Of a DNA stretch of 64,000 nucleotides, positions 43,612 to 56,700 are shown piece by piece; position 1 is the first letter of the stretch; every line of letters begins with the position of its first letter. A model generated the notes under the pieces. It was not told the DNA's origin, did no database searches, and saw nothing but the letters and a program-made list of their open reading frames with translations. The translations under genes were made by a program, and so were the position numbers. Origin of the DNA: Plutella xylostella (Eukaryota > Arthropoda > Insecta > Lepidoptera > Plutellidae); assembly GCF_932276165.1 (NCBI RefSeq), contig NC_063991.1, forward strand, positions 3,339,001 through 3,403,000, read 5' to 3'.

Positions 43612-44064
43612 AAAGCTGAAAATCTGACATGTCGGTAGATAGTGGGTAGCCCTTTGAAATTTGTTTTGGTGTAGCCATTTGTTTCGGTTGCAAAGTTAGC
43701 TTTTTCCTACTCTATTTACTGTAGGCACAGTCCCAGCTGCACGGCACCTTTATAGACGTAGATAAACGCCCCACTATATCGCGAATCGCAATTAACAAGA
43801 TGATGTTATAGATAGGTCGTGTGTGTATTTAAATAATGTACCTAAAAAGTGACAAATAACGTGGGAAAAATCCGAAAATTTGAAATGAAAAAATGAGTGC
43901 TATATTCCAAAAATATAATAATTTATTATAGGTTATACATAGTTGTACTTCTCTACTTTTACTATTTTATACATAGTACTTACCTACTTACTTAATTTTA
44001 ATGAATATATTGCTCTTGTAATTCAGAAGAAATACATATCTATATGGTGTTGAAAACGTGGTGC

Positions 44065-44270
44065 CTAAGGCCCGGGTCTCCTATTTACTCCGTAGGTCGC
44101 GTCAAGTGTCACCGCCGTAGGCCGCGTCACGATGTACACTACATCTACGCGCCAACGTCGGCGTGTGAGGGAGACCGCATCAGTACATTTCTATAGTGAG
44201 CATCGTGACGCGGCCTACGGCGTGACGCTGGACGCGAACTACGGCGTAAATAGGAGACCAAGGCCTTAGT
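44065..44270. repeat. Palindromic MITE, family D
   Basis: The ends CTAAGGCCCGGGTCTCCTAT and AATAGGAGACCAAGGCCTTAG are inverted. The interior repeats CGTAGGCCGCGTCACG and its complement CGTGACGCGGCCTACG. It is GC-rich against AT-rich flanks. Confidence 0.75.
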
Positions 44271-44355
44271 ACCTAGTACTTAAGTATTGTAAGCGTAAAG
44301 AAGGTTTTAGCTTGTAATTCTGAACACAAATATTCGCGAATGATCTCTGAGTGAC

Positions 44356-44533
44356 CAGACCCCTTAGCATAAATTTTCATCGTGAACGTGAAGTAAAATT
44401 CAGTCACGAGTAATTTTGTGTGAAAATATGAATAGCGCCCCTGGCGGTCGGTAGAAGAACTAAAATTTTCCTACAAAATTCATCGAGTAATTTTACATCA
44501 CGTTCACGATGAAAATTTATGCTACGGGCCCTG
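44356..44533. repeat. Palindromic MITE, family E, copy 1
   Basis: The ends GACCCCTTAGCATAAATTTT and AAAATTTATGCTACGGGCCC are inverted and followed by CATCGTGAACGTGA. A second copy lies at 45451-45632. Confidence 0.7.
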
Positions 44534-44553
44534 CTTTCGGCTTACTACGTTTT

Positions 44554-44716
44554 AGGCTGTTTTTAACAGCATGCGGATTCGATCACGCACGCGGGATTGC
44601 CTCGCACGCTTTCCTACAAGTATTCATTGTAACGAGTGGAATATGCACGCGAGACGCGGGAAAATGGCGTGCCATCCCGCGTGCGTGATGAAATCCGCAT
44701 GCTGGTAAAAACAACC
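44554..44716. repeat. Palindromic MITE, family F
   Basis: The left arm (GGCTGTTTTTAACAGCATGC, then GGATT and ATCACGCACGCGGGA) and right arm (TCCCGCGTGCGTGAT, then CCGCATGCTGGTAAAAACA) are inverted. Confidence 0.7.
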
Positions 44717-45450
44717 TTAATCGGCCGTAGGATATATGGAACTTTAACCCATTTGGTTCTTTGACTGAGAGGGACAAAACAGTTCAATAGCTAAAACGTT
44801 CTATAACTCTTCTATAAATAAGGGGTTATACTAAAACTTACATAAGTACAAAAATTTATCATGTAACTAGGTATCATCAGTGCAATAATGGCTTATGTAA
44901 CTAAGTCATGGCTTGTTATAAAATATATTAGGTAGGTACCTACTTAATTTTTATGTCCTTTCTTAGCTTAATAGTACTTAAATATAATTATTGCGAAATT
45001 GTGATAAAATACATGGCATGTACTATTATCATCATCATCATCATCAGAGAAATCACTTAAATAAACAATTTCGAACAAGATGTGAAGTGTCAGTGTATTC
45101 ATTTATTTACATTTGCACGATGGTTATCATTAGATTGAACTTAAAACGGTTTGACAGTAAGAGTACTTAAACAAAAAATTCGGATAGTTTTTCCTTTGTT
45201 TTTGTGTGAGACACACCATCTCCTTCGTATGTTGTTTATCTAAGCAGGCTATTAATAAATCGTCTGTGATGATGACAATAATATTAATTATTAAATTTAT
45301 TTTATTTTGCTTTAAATATTCATTGATTTTACAGCCTAATATTTGTGTCTTAAATTTTAATAATATAACGTTAGCTAGCACACACATATTTTTTTACAAT
45401 AATACTACGTCTTTTAAAATACTAAAAAGTAATATGGCAGTAAAAATAAA

Positions 45451-45632
45451 TCTGACCCCTTAGCATGAATTGTCACCGTGAACGTGAAGTAAAATTACTC
45501 GATGAATTTTGTAGGAAAATTTTTGTTCTGCTACCGACTGCCAGGGGCGCTCTTCATATTTTCATACAAAATTACTCGATGAATTCTACTTCACGTTTAC
45601 GACACGATGAAAATTCATGCTAAGGGGTCAGA
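45451..45632. repeat. Palindromic MITE, family E, copy 2
   Basis: The ends TCTGACCCCTTAGCATGAAT and ATTCATGCTAAGGGGTCAGA are perfect inverted repeats. The core (GCTACCGACTGCCAGGGGCG) is inverted relative to copy 1 (CCCTGGCGGTCGGTAG). Confidence 0.75.
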
Positions 45633-46643
45633 ACATAAATATCACTTGAGATTATAAATACCTAACCTATCCTGAAACCCTCGAAATTTACATAAAACCG
45701 ATTAATATAAATCATAGCTAATTCTCTAAACGCAAAAATATGTTTTAATTTATAGGTAGGTCATAAGTATGGAAAAAAACTTATGAAAAATGCTTTAATC
45801 GTATTTATAATCTGTATTATGTAATTTATGCCATAAGTCAAAATTCAAAGTCAAATATTATTTTAAATTTTAACATGCTACTCTTATAGCCCATATCATA
45901 GACTAGTATGTTTCAGTAATAACTAATTAAATCCATAATGCTAACAGCATTTAAACCACATAGGGGTATAATTTTTTGCCTCTACATTTTATGTCATTAA
46001 TTTTAGATAATTATGTTTAATGCATGCATGCATACATTCCTATAAGAACAGATTTGACTTTTATTAGTGACAGTCCCGTTGTTAGGTCAATAAACACCAG
46101 ACATAGTGAGTAACTTTAAATAAAGGACCAAATATTGATATCTCTACAACTAAAAAACTGCTATTTTTTGGTTGAGTTTAACTTTACAAAACATATGTTT
46201 TTTAATTCGCGAGTTAAGTTAAGAGTTGGTCTTATACTTAATAAAAACATGCTTCATATTAATTTCATGTAAAATTTCTTAGTATATCGGTAGATTCACG
46301 TGGCAAAACGGGACCACTACTGATAAAATTTCAAACTGTATGAAGCGTGATTATTACAATATGAGTTGCAAATTATCCTGACACTTACATGTTGCTCTGT
46401 GTTCTAAAAAATATAATTTCCCTATCAGCAAGAATTATCCTTATGTTGTATTTTTACAACGCTACCTCTGAGATAAAAGACATGCTGTCATTCTCTGTAA
46501 TTACACTCACGGGCAATGAAAAAGTTCCATTTAGAAAATCACCAAATTACTCCTAAACGGAAAAAACTAACTTAATGACGCCTTCTGCAATAGTTATCTA
46601 TATTACCAACTAAAAACGTGAATATTGTGTTCAAATCCTTACT

Positions 46644-46850
46644 AGTCCTTACTAGTATTATAAATGCGAAAGTAACTGTGTCTGTCTGTCTGTCTGTTAC
46701 TCTTTCACGCCAAAACTACTGAACGGATTTGAATGAAATTTGGTATACATACGGTCTAGACCCTGGGGAAGAACATAGGCAACTTTTTATCCCGGAATTC
46801 CCACGGGAAAACTTTTTAAGGCAAAGCGAAGCGCGCAGGAACAGCTAGTT
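46644..46850 (-). repeat. Dispersed repeat (reverse copy of 23349-23583)
   Basis: Read in reverse it has the same word order: GCGCGCTTCGCTTTGCC, GGTCTAGACCGTATGTATAC, CCAAAACTACTGAACGG in complement, then TCTG units and TTATAATACTAG. Confidence 0.65.
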
Positions 46851-47099
46851 CTTTATAAATAACTTTAAAAAATCGGATCATTTGGTGTCTGAATATTTTA
46901 AGTGAAACTGTTTTTTCGCCCGTGAGTGTATGTTTTAGACATAAGACACCTGGTACCTAACTGCACGTTTCATTAACTCTATCTACCGATGACTGGTTTA
47001 TAGTTACTTTCATACGATTTTGACAGGTTGTAACTTTTACTGCCAGTTTCTATAACTCAACCATTATTTTAATTTTTCCTTTAGAATTCTTTAGTACAC

Positions 47100-47280
47100 T
47101 TGACCCCTCTTTAATCAAAATATCCTTCCACCCTGCACCCTAAGATTGTCTTGAAAAAATCGCTTTAAGCGATAAGACCACCATTTTTGTACATATTTGA
47201 TAGTATTTAAGTTTTGTAAGTTTCTTTTATGTGTGTGTGTGCAAATAAAGAATATTCTATCTATCTATCTATCTATAACT
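47100..47280 (+). repeat. LINE 3' end with (TCTA)n tail
   Basis: TCGCTTTAAGCGATAAGACC is followed by TGCAAATAAAGAATATTC and (TATC)n at about 47259-47277. It is the opposite orientation of the fragment at 47945-48125. Confidence 0.55.
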
Positions 47281-47635
47281 GGTAGTTACTTTCATACGAT
47301 TTTGACAGTTTGTGAGTATTGTGACTTTTCATTATGTCCGGTAAACCGGCAGTTAATGTGTCAAAATAGTATGAAAGTAGCAACCAGTCATCGGTAGATA
47401 GAGTTATTGAAACTGGCAGTTAATCGCGGGACAATCGTCTGTTGATGAACCGGTCAGAATCTGTCAATTTAGTATCTGAGATTAAAAAACAGACCTTAGA
47501 CACAGTTCCTAAGGGAAAGAGGGTTAAATCTTGATATTATTATAGTACCTACATAGGTTTGTCATGTATCTGTGCCATATCGTTCAGTTTGACAATCGAG
47601 TATCTGAGATTAAAAAACCAGGTTTAGTTCCTGAT

Positions 47636-47760
47636 TCACCATAGTCGGTTTGATCGTAACCAGGGATTGGTTCATCAATTATACGTCATCTCCATATTAA
47701 ATTCTTGACAGAACCAATAATCCCTGGTTATGCTCTAACCCACTACGGCGAAATTGGCAC
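47636..47760. repeat. Palindromic MITE, family B, copy 3
   Basis: It contains CACCATAGTCGGTTTGATCG and CCCACTACGGCGAAATTGGC, with an internal deletion compared with 43463-43611. It ends about 35 bases before the zinc-finger stop codon, so it may lie in the 3' untranslated region. Confidence 0.65.
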
Positions 47761-47795
47761 TTAGACGTAAGACACAGTACCTAAGGGAGAGCGGG

Positions 47796-50700
47796 TTAAA
47801 TCTTAATATTGTTATAGTACATGGGTTTGTCGTGTATGATCTGCGCCATGTCGTTCAGCTTGGGGTCGCACGGCGGCCACAGCGGGGCTTCGGCCGGGGC
47901 GTCTCGCATCTCGTCGTCTAGCTCGTTCTGTGGAGTAAATAATATAAATAGATACATATTCTTTATTTCTACACAAAAGCATGGACAAAAATTACAAAAA
48001 AAAAACTTATTCTAACACATATGTACAAATGGCGGCCTTATCGCTTAAAGCGATTTCTTCCAGGCAACCTTTGGGTGGAAGGATATTTCGATGAAAAGGG
48101 TTAAGTGTACTAGGAATAAAGAATATAATAAGAAAGATATCGTTTGTCTTTAACACCATCATATTTATAGAGCTTCCACTATGTTATTGCATTTTTGACG
48201 TTTCCTTATGTCTGGTAAGTAAAGTTGGTTTTTCTTTGCAGTCATCAAATATGTATGGGATTTCGAATGTCAAAACACCAATAATATAATGGACAGAGTA
48301 TTTATAAGCTTTGATAAGGCAAGGGGAAAATAGTTCCACCTTATTTTGAACTCTTGTACCTTGAGTTACGGGCGAAAATCAATGAAAATAAATTGTATTT
48401 CCATGCCTTATTAAGGCTCTTGCAGAAAAGGAAGTAGGATATTTAATATAAGTTAGAGTAGTAGAGTTAAAAAACTTTGGAGACTTTAATAAATATGCTA
48501 AAACGTCTCCAAAGTAATTTACCTGTAAGGCAGACAGTTATGCAGTGCTTGAAGCACACAGACATAAGTGACACTAAGCATGTTTTACTTTATATTTCTT
48601 ACTAAGTTATAATCTTAAAGTTATTTTTACTCACTGTATTATTATTAAACACTAGATTATTGTTATAATTAAGTACCTACTAGAGATATGGAAGAGCGGG
48701 GCCTCCTGTCACAGGTTATTACATAGCCTACTAGGTTGGTCTCAGCACTTGATTATAGATTGTGTAAACCATTATTATTAACGAAATAAACATATTTTTT
48801 TTGACTCACAGGCGTCGCATGTTGTCTCTTGGCGCGCGCTCGCTTCGGCCACGGCTTCTTCAGGTGCACGTAGGAAACGTGAGCGCGCTTCTCGCTCGCG
48901 TGCTTGAAGCACTTGCCGCACATTTCACACTTGAATGGCTTTAGGCCCGTGTGGATCTGAGGGTAGAGAAAAAAAATATGAATAGGTTCCAAAATTGGAA
49001 TTAGTATGAAGAGGGCGTGGAAGGTGGCAGTTTTGCCAAAAACGCTTTTTTATCAATTGGCTGCGACAGTGGGTTAAAAAATTGATTCTGTCAAACAGCG
49101 CACGCGTACGTGGAGCGTGCATGAAGCACTTGCCGCACATTTCACACTTGAATGGCTTCAGGCCCGTGTGGATCTGAGGGTAGGAGAGAATAATCATCAA
49201 AACACGTTTAGACAAACCCAGTTATACTATTGACTAGGATTCCAAAGTCGAAATCAAATGTTTTTATTCACGTACCTAATTATTTTTTTCTGATGAACGT
49301 AAATTTTTACATACTACTTCCGGCTTGTGTAGGAAGGACTCTCTAGCTTATAGGCTGTGCAGGGTTGATTTGTATTGCCTCGCTTCGCTCGGCTATTATC
49401 TCTAGTTTATAGGAAATGGTTTAACATATCAAGGTATACATTATTTTTTACATAAGTGTAAAAAAAAGATGTAGTGTTAAGACGTATTGCTTCGCTACGC
49501 TCGGCTCTCCAGGCTTTGGGGAATGTATAATTACATGTACACCTGCCACATATCCCTCTACCTGTGTCGAGAATTGTTTCCGGCAAACAGCGCACGTGTT
49601 TAGACAAGTGTGAAATATGATAACGAAGAACTACAGCTACACGTATACTATACAGGGTGTTGCAAAAAGGGTATACTAAGCCGAAACCAGCATTTGCAGC
49701 ATGGTATATATAAGCCCGGAACTGAAATCAGAATTTCAAAATTCTCGAAAAAAAATATTCATTTTCCATAGAAACTTAGTTGGTCACGTGACTTTTTACT
49801 ATGGAGAATGAATATTTTTTTTCGCTTAGGGCTTAGATATAACATGCTGCACATGTAGGTTTCGGCTTAGTATACCCTTTTTGCAACACCCTGTATAGAG
49901 CGTGGGACACCCCTAGAGGGACTCACAAACATGTGCCGCTGGCGGTTGCTGTGCGTGGAGAAGTGCTTGTGGCACACGGCGCAGGTGTACGACGCTCGCT
50001 GCGCACTGTGCACGCGCCGGTGGGCGACCAGCCGTTGCTTCATGCGGAACGTCTTGTTGCACAGTTCACACTTGAACGGCTTCTCGCCGGTGTGCGTCCA
50101 CGTGTGGTCCTTGAGTAGCGCGAACGACTGCGCGGGAGAGAGGGGGTCAGTAAAGTCTATTATTTAATCTCAAATACTATATTGACAAGTTGTAGTATTT
50201 AGCTTTAGAGTAAAAGAGTAACGAGCATATGTGTGAAATGCGATGCTTAAGATTTACTCACTAACTAAAAGTTCCACATACAAAATGTTGACCCCCAAAT
50301 GACCCCATTTTTTAAAACATAGAATATAGAAATCGATTATAATGATTATCTCATGCGCTGTTAATTTTGCTTCAATATTGAAGACGGCGTTATTGAATAT
50401 GGAGAAGTCAAGAATTTGATATGGAGATGACGTATAATTGATGAATCAATCCCTGGTAACGATCTAATTGACTATGGCGAAATTAGAGCTTAACCGTTTA
50501 GGAGTATTGCGACACTGGAGATTTTTCATTGATCTTGAGTGTAAAAGGCATACGTAACAAACGGATGAACCAATTTCGACAAACTTCGAAATTGGTGCTC
50601 AGTATGCCTTCACATTGTGCAATTCATTCAAATAGCCTAACGGGTGAACTGCTTTTATACATTTTGCCTGACCCATTAAGCACATTATCTGCGGTATCGC

Positions 50701-53700
50701 ATAAACGGATGAGCCAATTTCGATGCACCCACCTGGAACATGCGTCCGCAGACCTCGCACATGCAAGGTGACTTCATGGAGGGGTAGTTGGTTCGGTTCT
50801 TGTCCGGGTGCGCCCGTCGGAAGTGGCCGTGGTAGGCACGCGAGTCTTCTAGTTGCATGCCGCACTGGGAGGAAAAAAAAAAATTTATTTAAATTATGCC
50901 AAAAATTCATTTTTCAGGCGTTGCGCAAGATTAATGGATAGGGAATTTGCCGACGTTGACATATTTCATAAATCATTAGCCTCTTTTAAAAATCTAGTCT
51001 TAAAATCATTTTAATATTAATCTTTTCATAGACTGCTCACTTCTTTTCCCTTTAACTTAATTTAAAATTGTGTATATTTAATCAATTTATTGCAATTAAT
51101 TTGTTTGCATGTTTTACACTAATCTAATTTATATAATTTATTTTAATAATCTGTCATTTATATTGATTTATTATTAAATTAATTAATGGTACTCTAGGTC
51201 ATTAAGCACCAAAATATGTAATAATATACGCAAAATACTGTTTGTTACCTTTTTGTAAATAAATAAATTGGCTTCGGTTTATTAACAGTAGTTGTTACTC
51301 TTTTCTCTTTCAGCGGCTCTCTTCTCTCTTCTGCCTTGCGATTCTTTTAAATTAGACATCTCACTTCGATCTTCATTCTTCTCATACATTATTTGTCAAA
51401 ATCTCGAAATTCGATGTGTCAATTTGAAAACTCACTCGGGATTCAGAATCGAGTTTTGACAATGGACAACATTTCATTTTCTTTACCCTATATTTGTATT
51501 ATCTATTCGCAAAGTTTATAGAAAATTAGAGGACCCGTATTTTTTTATTTTGTTTTTACATGAATTTTTGCATGTTATTTTTAACTTTAAAGTTAATTAT
51601 TTTAAAACCGGAATTGACGTCACATAGGTATTAGGCTCAATTTTTATTTTTGTCTTTTACCTTAGCCTTGAAAAAAAACATAAATGACACTGACAAATGA
51701 CATTTAAACTTTGTTTACATGCCAACCAACAAATGGGTCATTTTCAAATGACAATGATATTTCTGATGATACAAAGTACTTATCATGTAAAAAAAATAAG
51801 GAGAAGCATTTTTCAAAAGCATATTTTCAGCTGTGTAGGCGGTGGCATGCTCTGGGACATATTCGTACTAACCATTTTATATAATAAATTTAAAAAAATA
51901 GTCAGAAAGTGGCAAAACAGAATTTATGAAAATGACCCAAATAAACAATTACGTCACGATAAAACGTCAACGTCAATCAAACATGAAAGTGACAGTTACT
52001 TTGTTTTTAAATCTATAGGCTTTGATCATCAAAATGCATCGCACCTGATGCATGACGTCATCAGCACTTTTTTACTATTTTATGATTTTCTCGACCTGAC
52101 CTGAGACCCAAATTTGACATATCCCGACTTAGAGATGTGGATATTAAACAAAGGTTTCATATGGACCTCCACAACCAAATGCACGAATTGCAGCAGAGTC
52201 AAAGAGGTGTAAAGGAACCGGAACAAGTATGGAATCAATTTAAGGGTGTCATTATAAATACGGCTAAGGAGATACTCACACCAACAGCCGTCGTGAAGAA
52301 AAAGGAATGGATCACGGATGAAATCATGGATCTTATGATACAACGTAGAGAAGTGAAACATACAGATCCAGCAAAATACAGACTGATTCATAGACTGATA
52401 GGACGGAAATGCATTGAGGCCAAAGAAAACTGGATAAACGACAGGTGCACGGAAGTAGAGTCACTACAGGCCAGACATGACTCCTTTAATATGTACAAAA
52501 AGATAAATGAGATCTTAGGACTGAAAAAGAAACCTGCCAACAATACCCTTATAGATAAAAATGGAGCATACCATACGCCATGACTATTAAGGAGAAACTG
52601 GACATCTGGAAGGAGTACATTGAGGGGTTATTTTATGACAACAGAAGTGAAAACGAGCAATCAGTAGTAGATCATACTGGACCATCTATTACAAAGGATG
52701 AAATATCTTATGCCATTAAGTCAGCAAAAAATGGTAAGACAGTGGGCCCAGAAGAAATACCAGCCGAAATTTTAAAGTTGCTCGAATATGAACATCTGGG
52801 AACTCTGGTACAGTTATTTAATTTATTTATTTATTTATTTACAGAAATAGACACACCAACAGCACATTGGATAAAAAGTTGTTCAGACACAGTATATGTT
52901 GCTTATCCTATCCATGCACCAATTATAGGTGTGCAACAGCATTCAAAATGTTATCTTATAAAATACAATAATTTAAATACTAACATGCAATCATGCATAC
53001 AATGCTTAAATCTAAACTAAATTAGGTATAGTATTGTACCATGAAATTTATATTGATTTGATTACTTACAGAAAATAATTACAAAATAATACAAAAATTC
53101 ATTACAAATTAATAACACCAATACAATAAATGCCGTATATGATACCGGACACATTCCGAAAGATTGGCTCCACTCTACATTTATAGCTTTACCGAAAATC
53201 AACAACGCCAAACGGTGCAATGACTACCGCACAATATCCTTAATGAGTCATGTTCTGAAGATATTCCTCAAGGTCATTCATAACAGGATATATAGAAAAT
53301 GTGAAGAGAACATCTCAGACACTCAATTTGGATTCAGGAATGGATTTGGAACGCGCGACGCACTGTTTGGTTATCACATTTTAATGCAACGTTGTTGGGA
53401 TATGGATCGATGCGTATACATCTGCTTCATCGATTACGAGAAGGCTTTCGACCGTATAAAGCACGATAAATTAATTTCAGTTCTGAAAAAGATTGGCCTC
53501 GATACAAAAGACATTTCTTTTATAAGAAACCTGTATTGGCAGCAGACGGCAAACGTCCGAGTTGAGCACCACCTTACTGACGATATATGTATACTGCGAG
53601 GTGTAAGGCAAGGATGCATAATGTCGCCTTTACTCTTCAACCTCTATGCAGAGGAGATATTTTCTGAAGCTCTTGAAGATGCGACTGAAGGAATTATTAT

Positions 53701-56700
53701 AAATGGGAGGCCCCTGAATAATATAAGATATGCAGACGATACCATCCTCATAGCGAGCTCAATGGAGGAACTCCAAAGTTTACTATACAGAGTAACATCA
53801 GTCAGTGCGCAAAATGGTCTGAATATTAACACCAAAAAGACCAAATACATGACGGTAGGACGTACACCGACCATAGCTGCCCTCTACGTTAACAACCAAC
53901 CGCTAGAGAAAGTACGTTCATACAAATACCTTGGGTGTATAGTGAACGATCAGGAAGACCACAGTACAGAAGTCAAATGCCGCATCGAACAAGCCCGAAA
54001 TGCATTCATGAAAATGAGCCATCTTCTCTGCAACCGTAGTCTCAAGATATCCTCCAGGTGTCGATTACTCCGATGCTACATATTTTCAATACTTCTTTAC
54101 GGAGTAGAAGCTTGGACTTTAACCCAGACCATGTGTAAACGGTTAGAAGCATTCGAAATGTGGGTTTATAGAAGAATATTGAAGATATCATGGAGGGATA
54201 AAATAAAAAACGAAACGGTATTGCAGAGAATGAAAAAAGGGACCGAAGTGCTTAAAACCGTAAAAAGGAGAAAGTTGCAGTACCTGGGACATATTATGCG
54301 CAACAGTAAATACGGTTTATTGCAACTTCTCCTACAAGGGAAAATTCAAGGCCGTCGAAGACCCGGTCGAAAAAGAACATCTTGGGTCCAAAATCTGAAA
54401 GACTGGTACAACACCGACACCACATCCTTGTTCCGAGCAGCAGTCTCGAAGGAAAGAATAAGCCAGATGATTGCCGACCTCCGATAGGAGATGGTACCCA
54501 AAGAAGAAGAAGAAGATTTTCTCGAAAATGATACATCCAAAAAATACAAAAACATTTTTTTTGTGGCCTTTAGAGCTAAATCTCGAAATGGTTTTCGATT
54601 TATAGCAGCTTTAGTTTTTTGAAATGTTGTCCATTAGCTTTATAGAATCGCAATGCTGTCTCTGGCTCTTGCTATTTGCGCCTCTCTCTAACTATTACTT
54701 ACAACAATAGCAATTCCTCATCCATTGATCACCATTGTATACGCATTATAATCTATGCAAATAAAGCGGCAATCTATAAATGGCAGACAAAATTAAGCTC
54801 TCCTCTCTCTTATAGTATATTTTCATACATTTCTATAAAATCTACCTGAAATAACATATTTTTTATTAAATCAGGCTTTCAGGCATTTAGAACTTAAATC
54901 AGGCTTTCTTGACGCATTATGTATTTTTTAAAGCCTACCTGTTCACAAGGTATGGGTCCCTCGGCCTTCCTCATCTGGCTCGGGTACTTCTTGTCCGGCT
55001 CTTCTCTCCGCGCGTCTCTCTCCTTCCTCTGGCTCTTGCCGTCTCGCGGCTTGCGCTGGCCCTTGGGAGCGTTCGCTTCTTTAGGCTCTCTGCGGGTTTA
55101 GAGCCTGATTAGTGATGGTAATGAAAAGTGACGATGGAAAGGAAGAAGTAAAGCAAACGACCTAAAGTGTATTTATGCTAAAGTGAGTTATACGACTGTT
55201 AAAAGAAGGTTATATATAGAAAGGGGAAAGGTGTCATTCAGGGGATCACAATGAATAACGTTAAAAAATAACTTGGTGATACCTACTCATAAATTTGACA
55301 ATTTGACGACCAAATGGTGAAGTGGTTAGTGACCCTGACTGCTGTGCCGAAGGTCCCGGGTTCGATTCCCGGTTGGGGCAGATATTTGTTTAAAGACAAT
55401 TAATTTCACTAGGGTCTTGGGTGTTAATATGTATATCTGTGTAAATATATTAGCGGTCCGATACCCATCTTACAGGCTCTGCCTAGTTAGGGGTCGGATG
55501 GCTGTGTGTGAGATGCCCCCACATTTTTATTATTATAACACAAGTACGTATCATACGTATTTGTCAGCGGCATGTCGTCGCACGGCGGTCACTAGCCACT
55601 ACACCAGTCGGTAGTATACTGCATTCGTTCTTACTTGGCACAGAAGGTTGGTAACAAAGATTGTAATTATTAATTATTTTGTATTTTCTCTTGTCTTGTC
55701 ACACGTTACCCCTTTCTTTATACTTTATATTTCCTTTCAATGTGGTTGTCTGGAAGAGATTACTTTTAGTAATAAGGCCGCCGATTGTACCATTTTTCTT
55801 TTCTATGTTTGTGAAATTGTTTCTGTTTGTGTGCAATAAAGAGTATTTTATCTTATCTTTATCTTATTGTTCACTTTTTGTGCCAAGTAAGGACAGATGG
55901 ATTATACTTATATTGTTAGTCTAAGGTGCTCATAATGCTACGTACTTGTCAGCGGCGTGTCGCAGCGACACCTGCATGTGTCGTTGTCGCGCGTCCTCCG
56001 TCGCGAATCGAATGTTGCACAGTGAGCAGAGCGGGCCGTCAGCTGGGATCTGTAGGAAAAAAAAATGTTTTTTTTTACACACACACACGCACTCACGCCT
56101 TGTACTAATGTACTCCCTTGTGGGGTAGGCAGAGATGCATTGCTGCACCCACTTTTCGCCAGAGTGTTTTGTTAGTCCCAATGTAATAGGGGGCGGGCCT
56201 ATTGCCATTTTACAGGCACATCCAAGACCCGAGAACAAATATCTGTGTTTAAACAAACATCTGCCCCGGCCGGGAATCGAACCCGGGACCTTCGGCTCAG
56301 TAGTCAGGGTCACTAACCACTACGCCAATCGGTCGTCAATACAGATTACAAGAACGGTAATAGCTCAGTTGGGTAAGCGTCCGCTTCTCAGGCCGAACGT
56401 CCACTGCCAGCTAGACCTCTCGGCATACTTTACGTGTCGTGTCGTGTCGTGACGTTCGGTTTCACACATTTAGCATAATGTGTCGCACACGACACGACAT
56501 ACGAATATGTTCCTTACCATTAAATGTATGAAACTGATATATGCTTCTGGCACGACACGACACGTAAGTATATTTCCGCCTTAAACTAAGTTAGTTCGCA
56601 TAGTTGAGCCAGTTTTTCATACATGTGAGCCACCGCAAACTATGCACTAAGTGTGAAAAGCTAGCTCAACTATGCGACCACCAGCGCATGCCGTTGCGTT

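Larger units (their letters stand above)
45633..47795. other. Intergenic, repeat-rich
   Basis: Downstream of the zinc-finger gene. Besides the repeats listed separately it holds a half copy of MITE family A (47417-47461, with TCTGTTGATGAACCGG) and single MITE ends near 46510 and 46915 (CACTCACGGGCAATGAAAAA). No gene is recognised. Confidence 0.5.
52095..54514 (+). mobile_element. RTE-like non-LTR retrotransposon, 5'-truncated, with 11-bp target duplication
   Basis: GATTTTCTCGA is duplicated at 52084-52094 and 54515-54525. The 3' end is a short (GAA)n tail. The coding remnant begins in the region between endonuclease and reverse transcriptase (52137-52583), shifts frame near 52578 and continues at 52580. 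It is interrupted by a 300-bp insertion and resumes for a long frame to 54487. Reverse transcriptase motifs are intact: FIDYEKAFD, RQGCIMSPLLFNLY, RYADDTILIA and YKYLGCIV. After them comes the C-terminal KLQYLGHIMRN ... GRRRPGRKRTSW typical of insect RTE-like proteins. The endonuclease is missing, so it cannot mobilise itself. It lies in the zinc-finger intron 50865-54938. Confidence 0.85.

Noticed and set aside
45130..45463. Overlapping 85-codon frames on both strands
   Set aside because: AT-rich low-complexity sequence without homology or splice logic.
51697..52104. 135-codon open frame
   Set aside because: No recognisable domain; it runs into the retrotransposon border and is AT-rich. Kept only as part of a weak finding.
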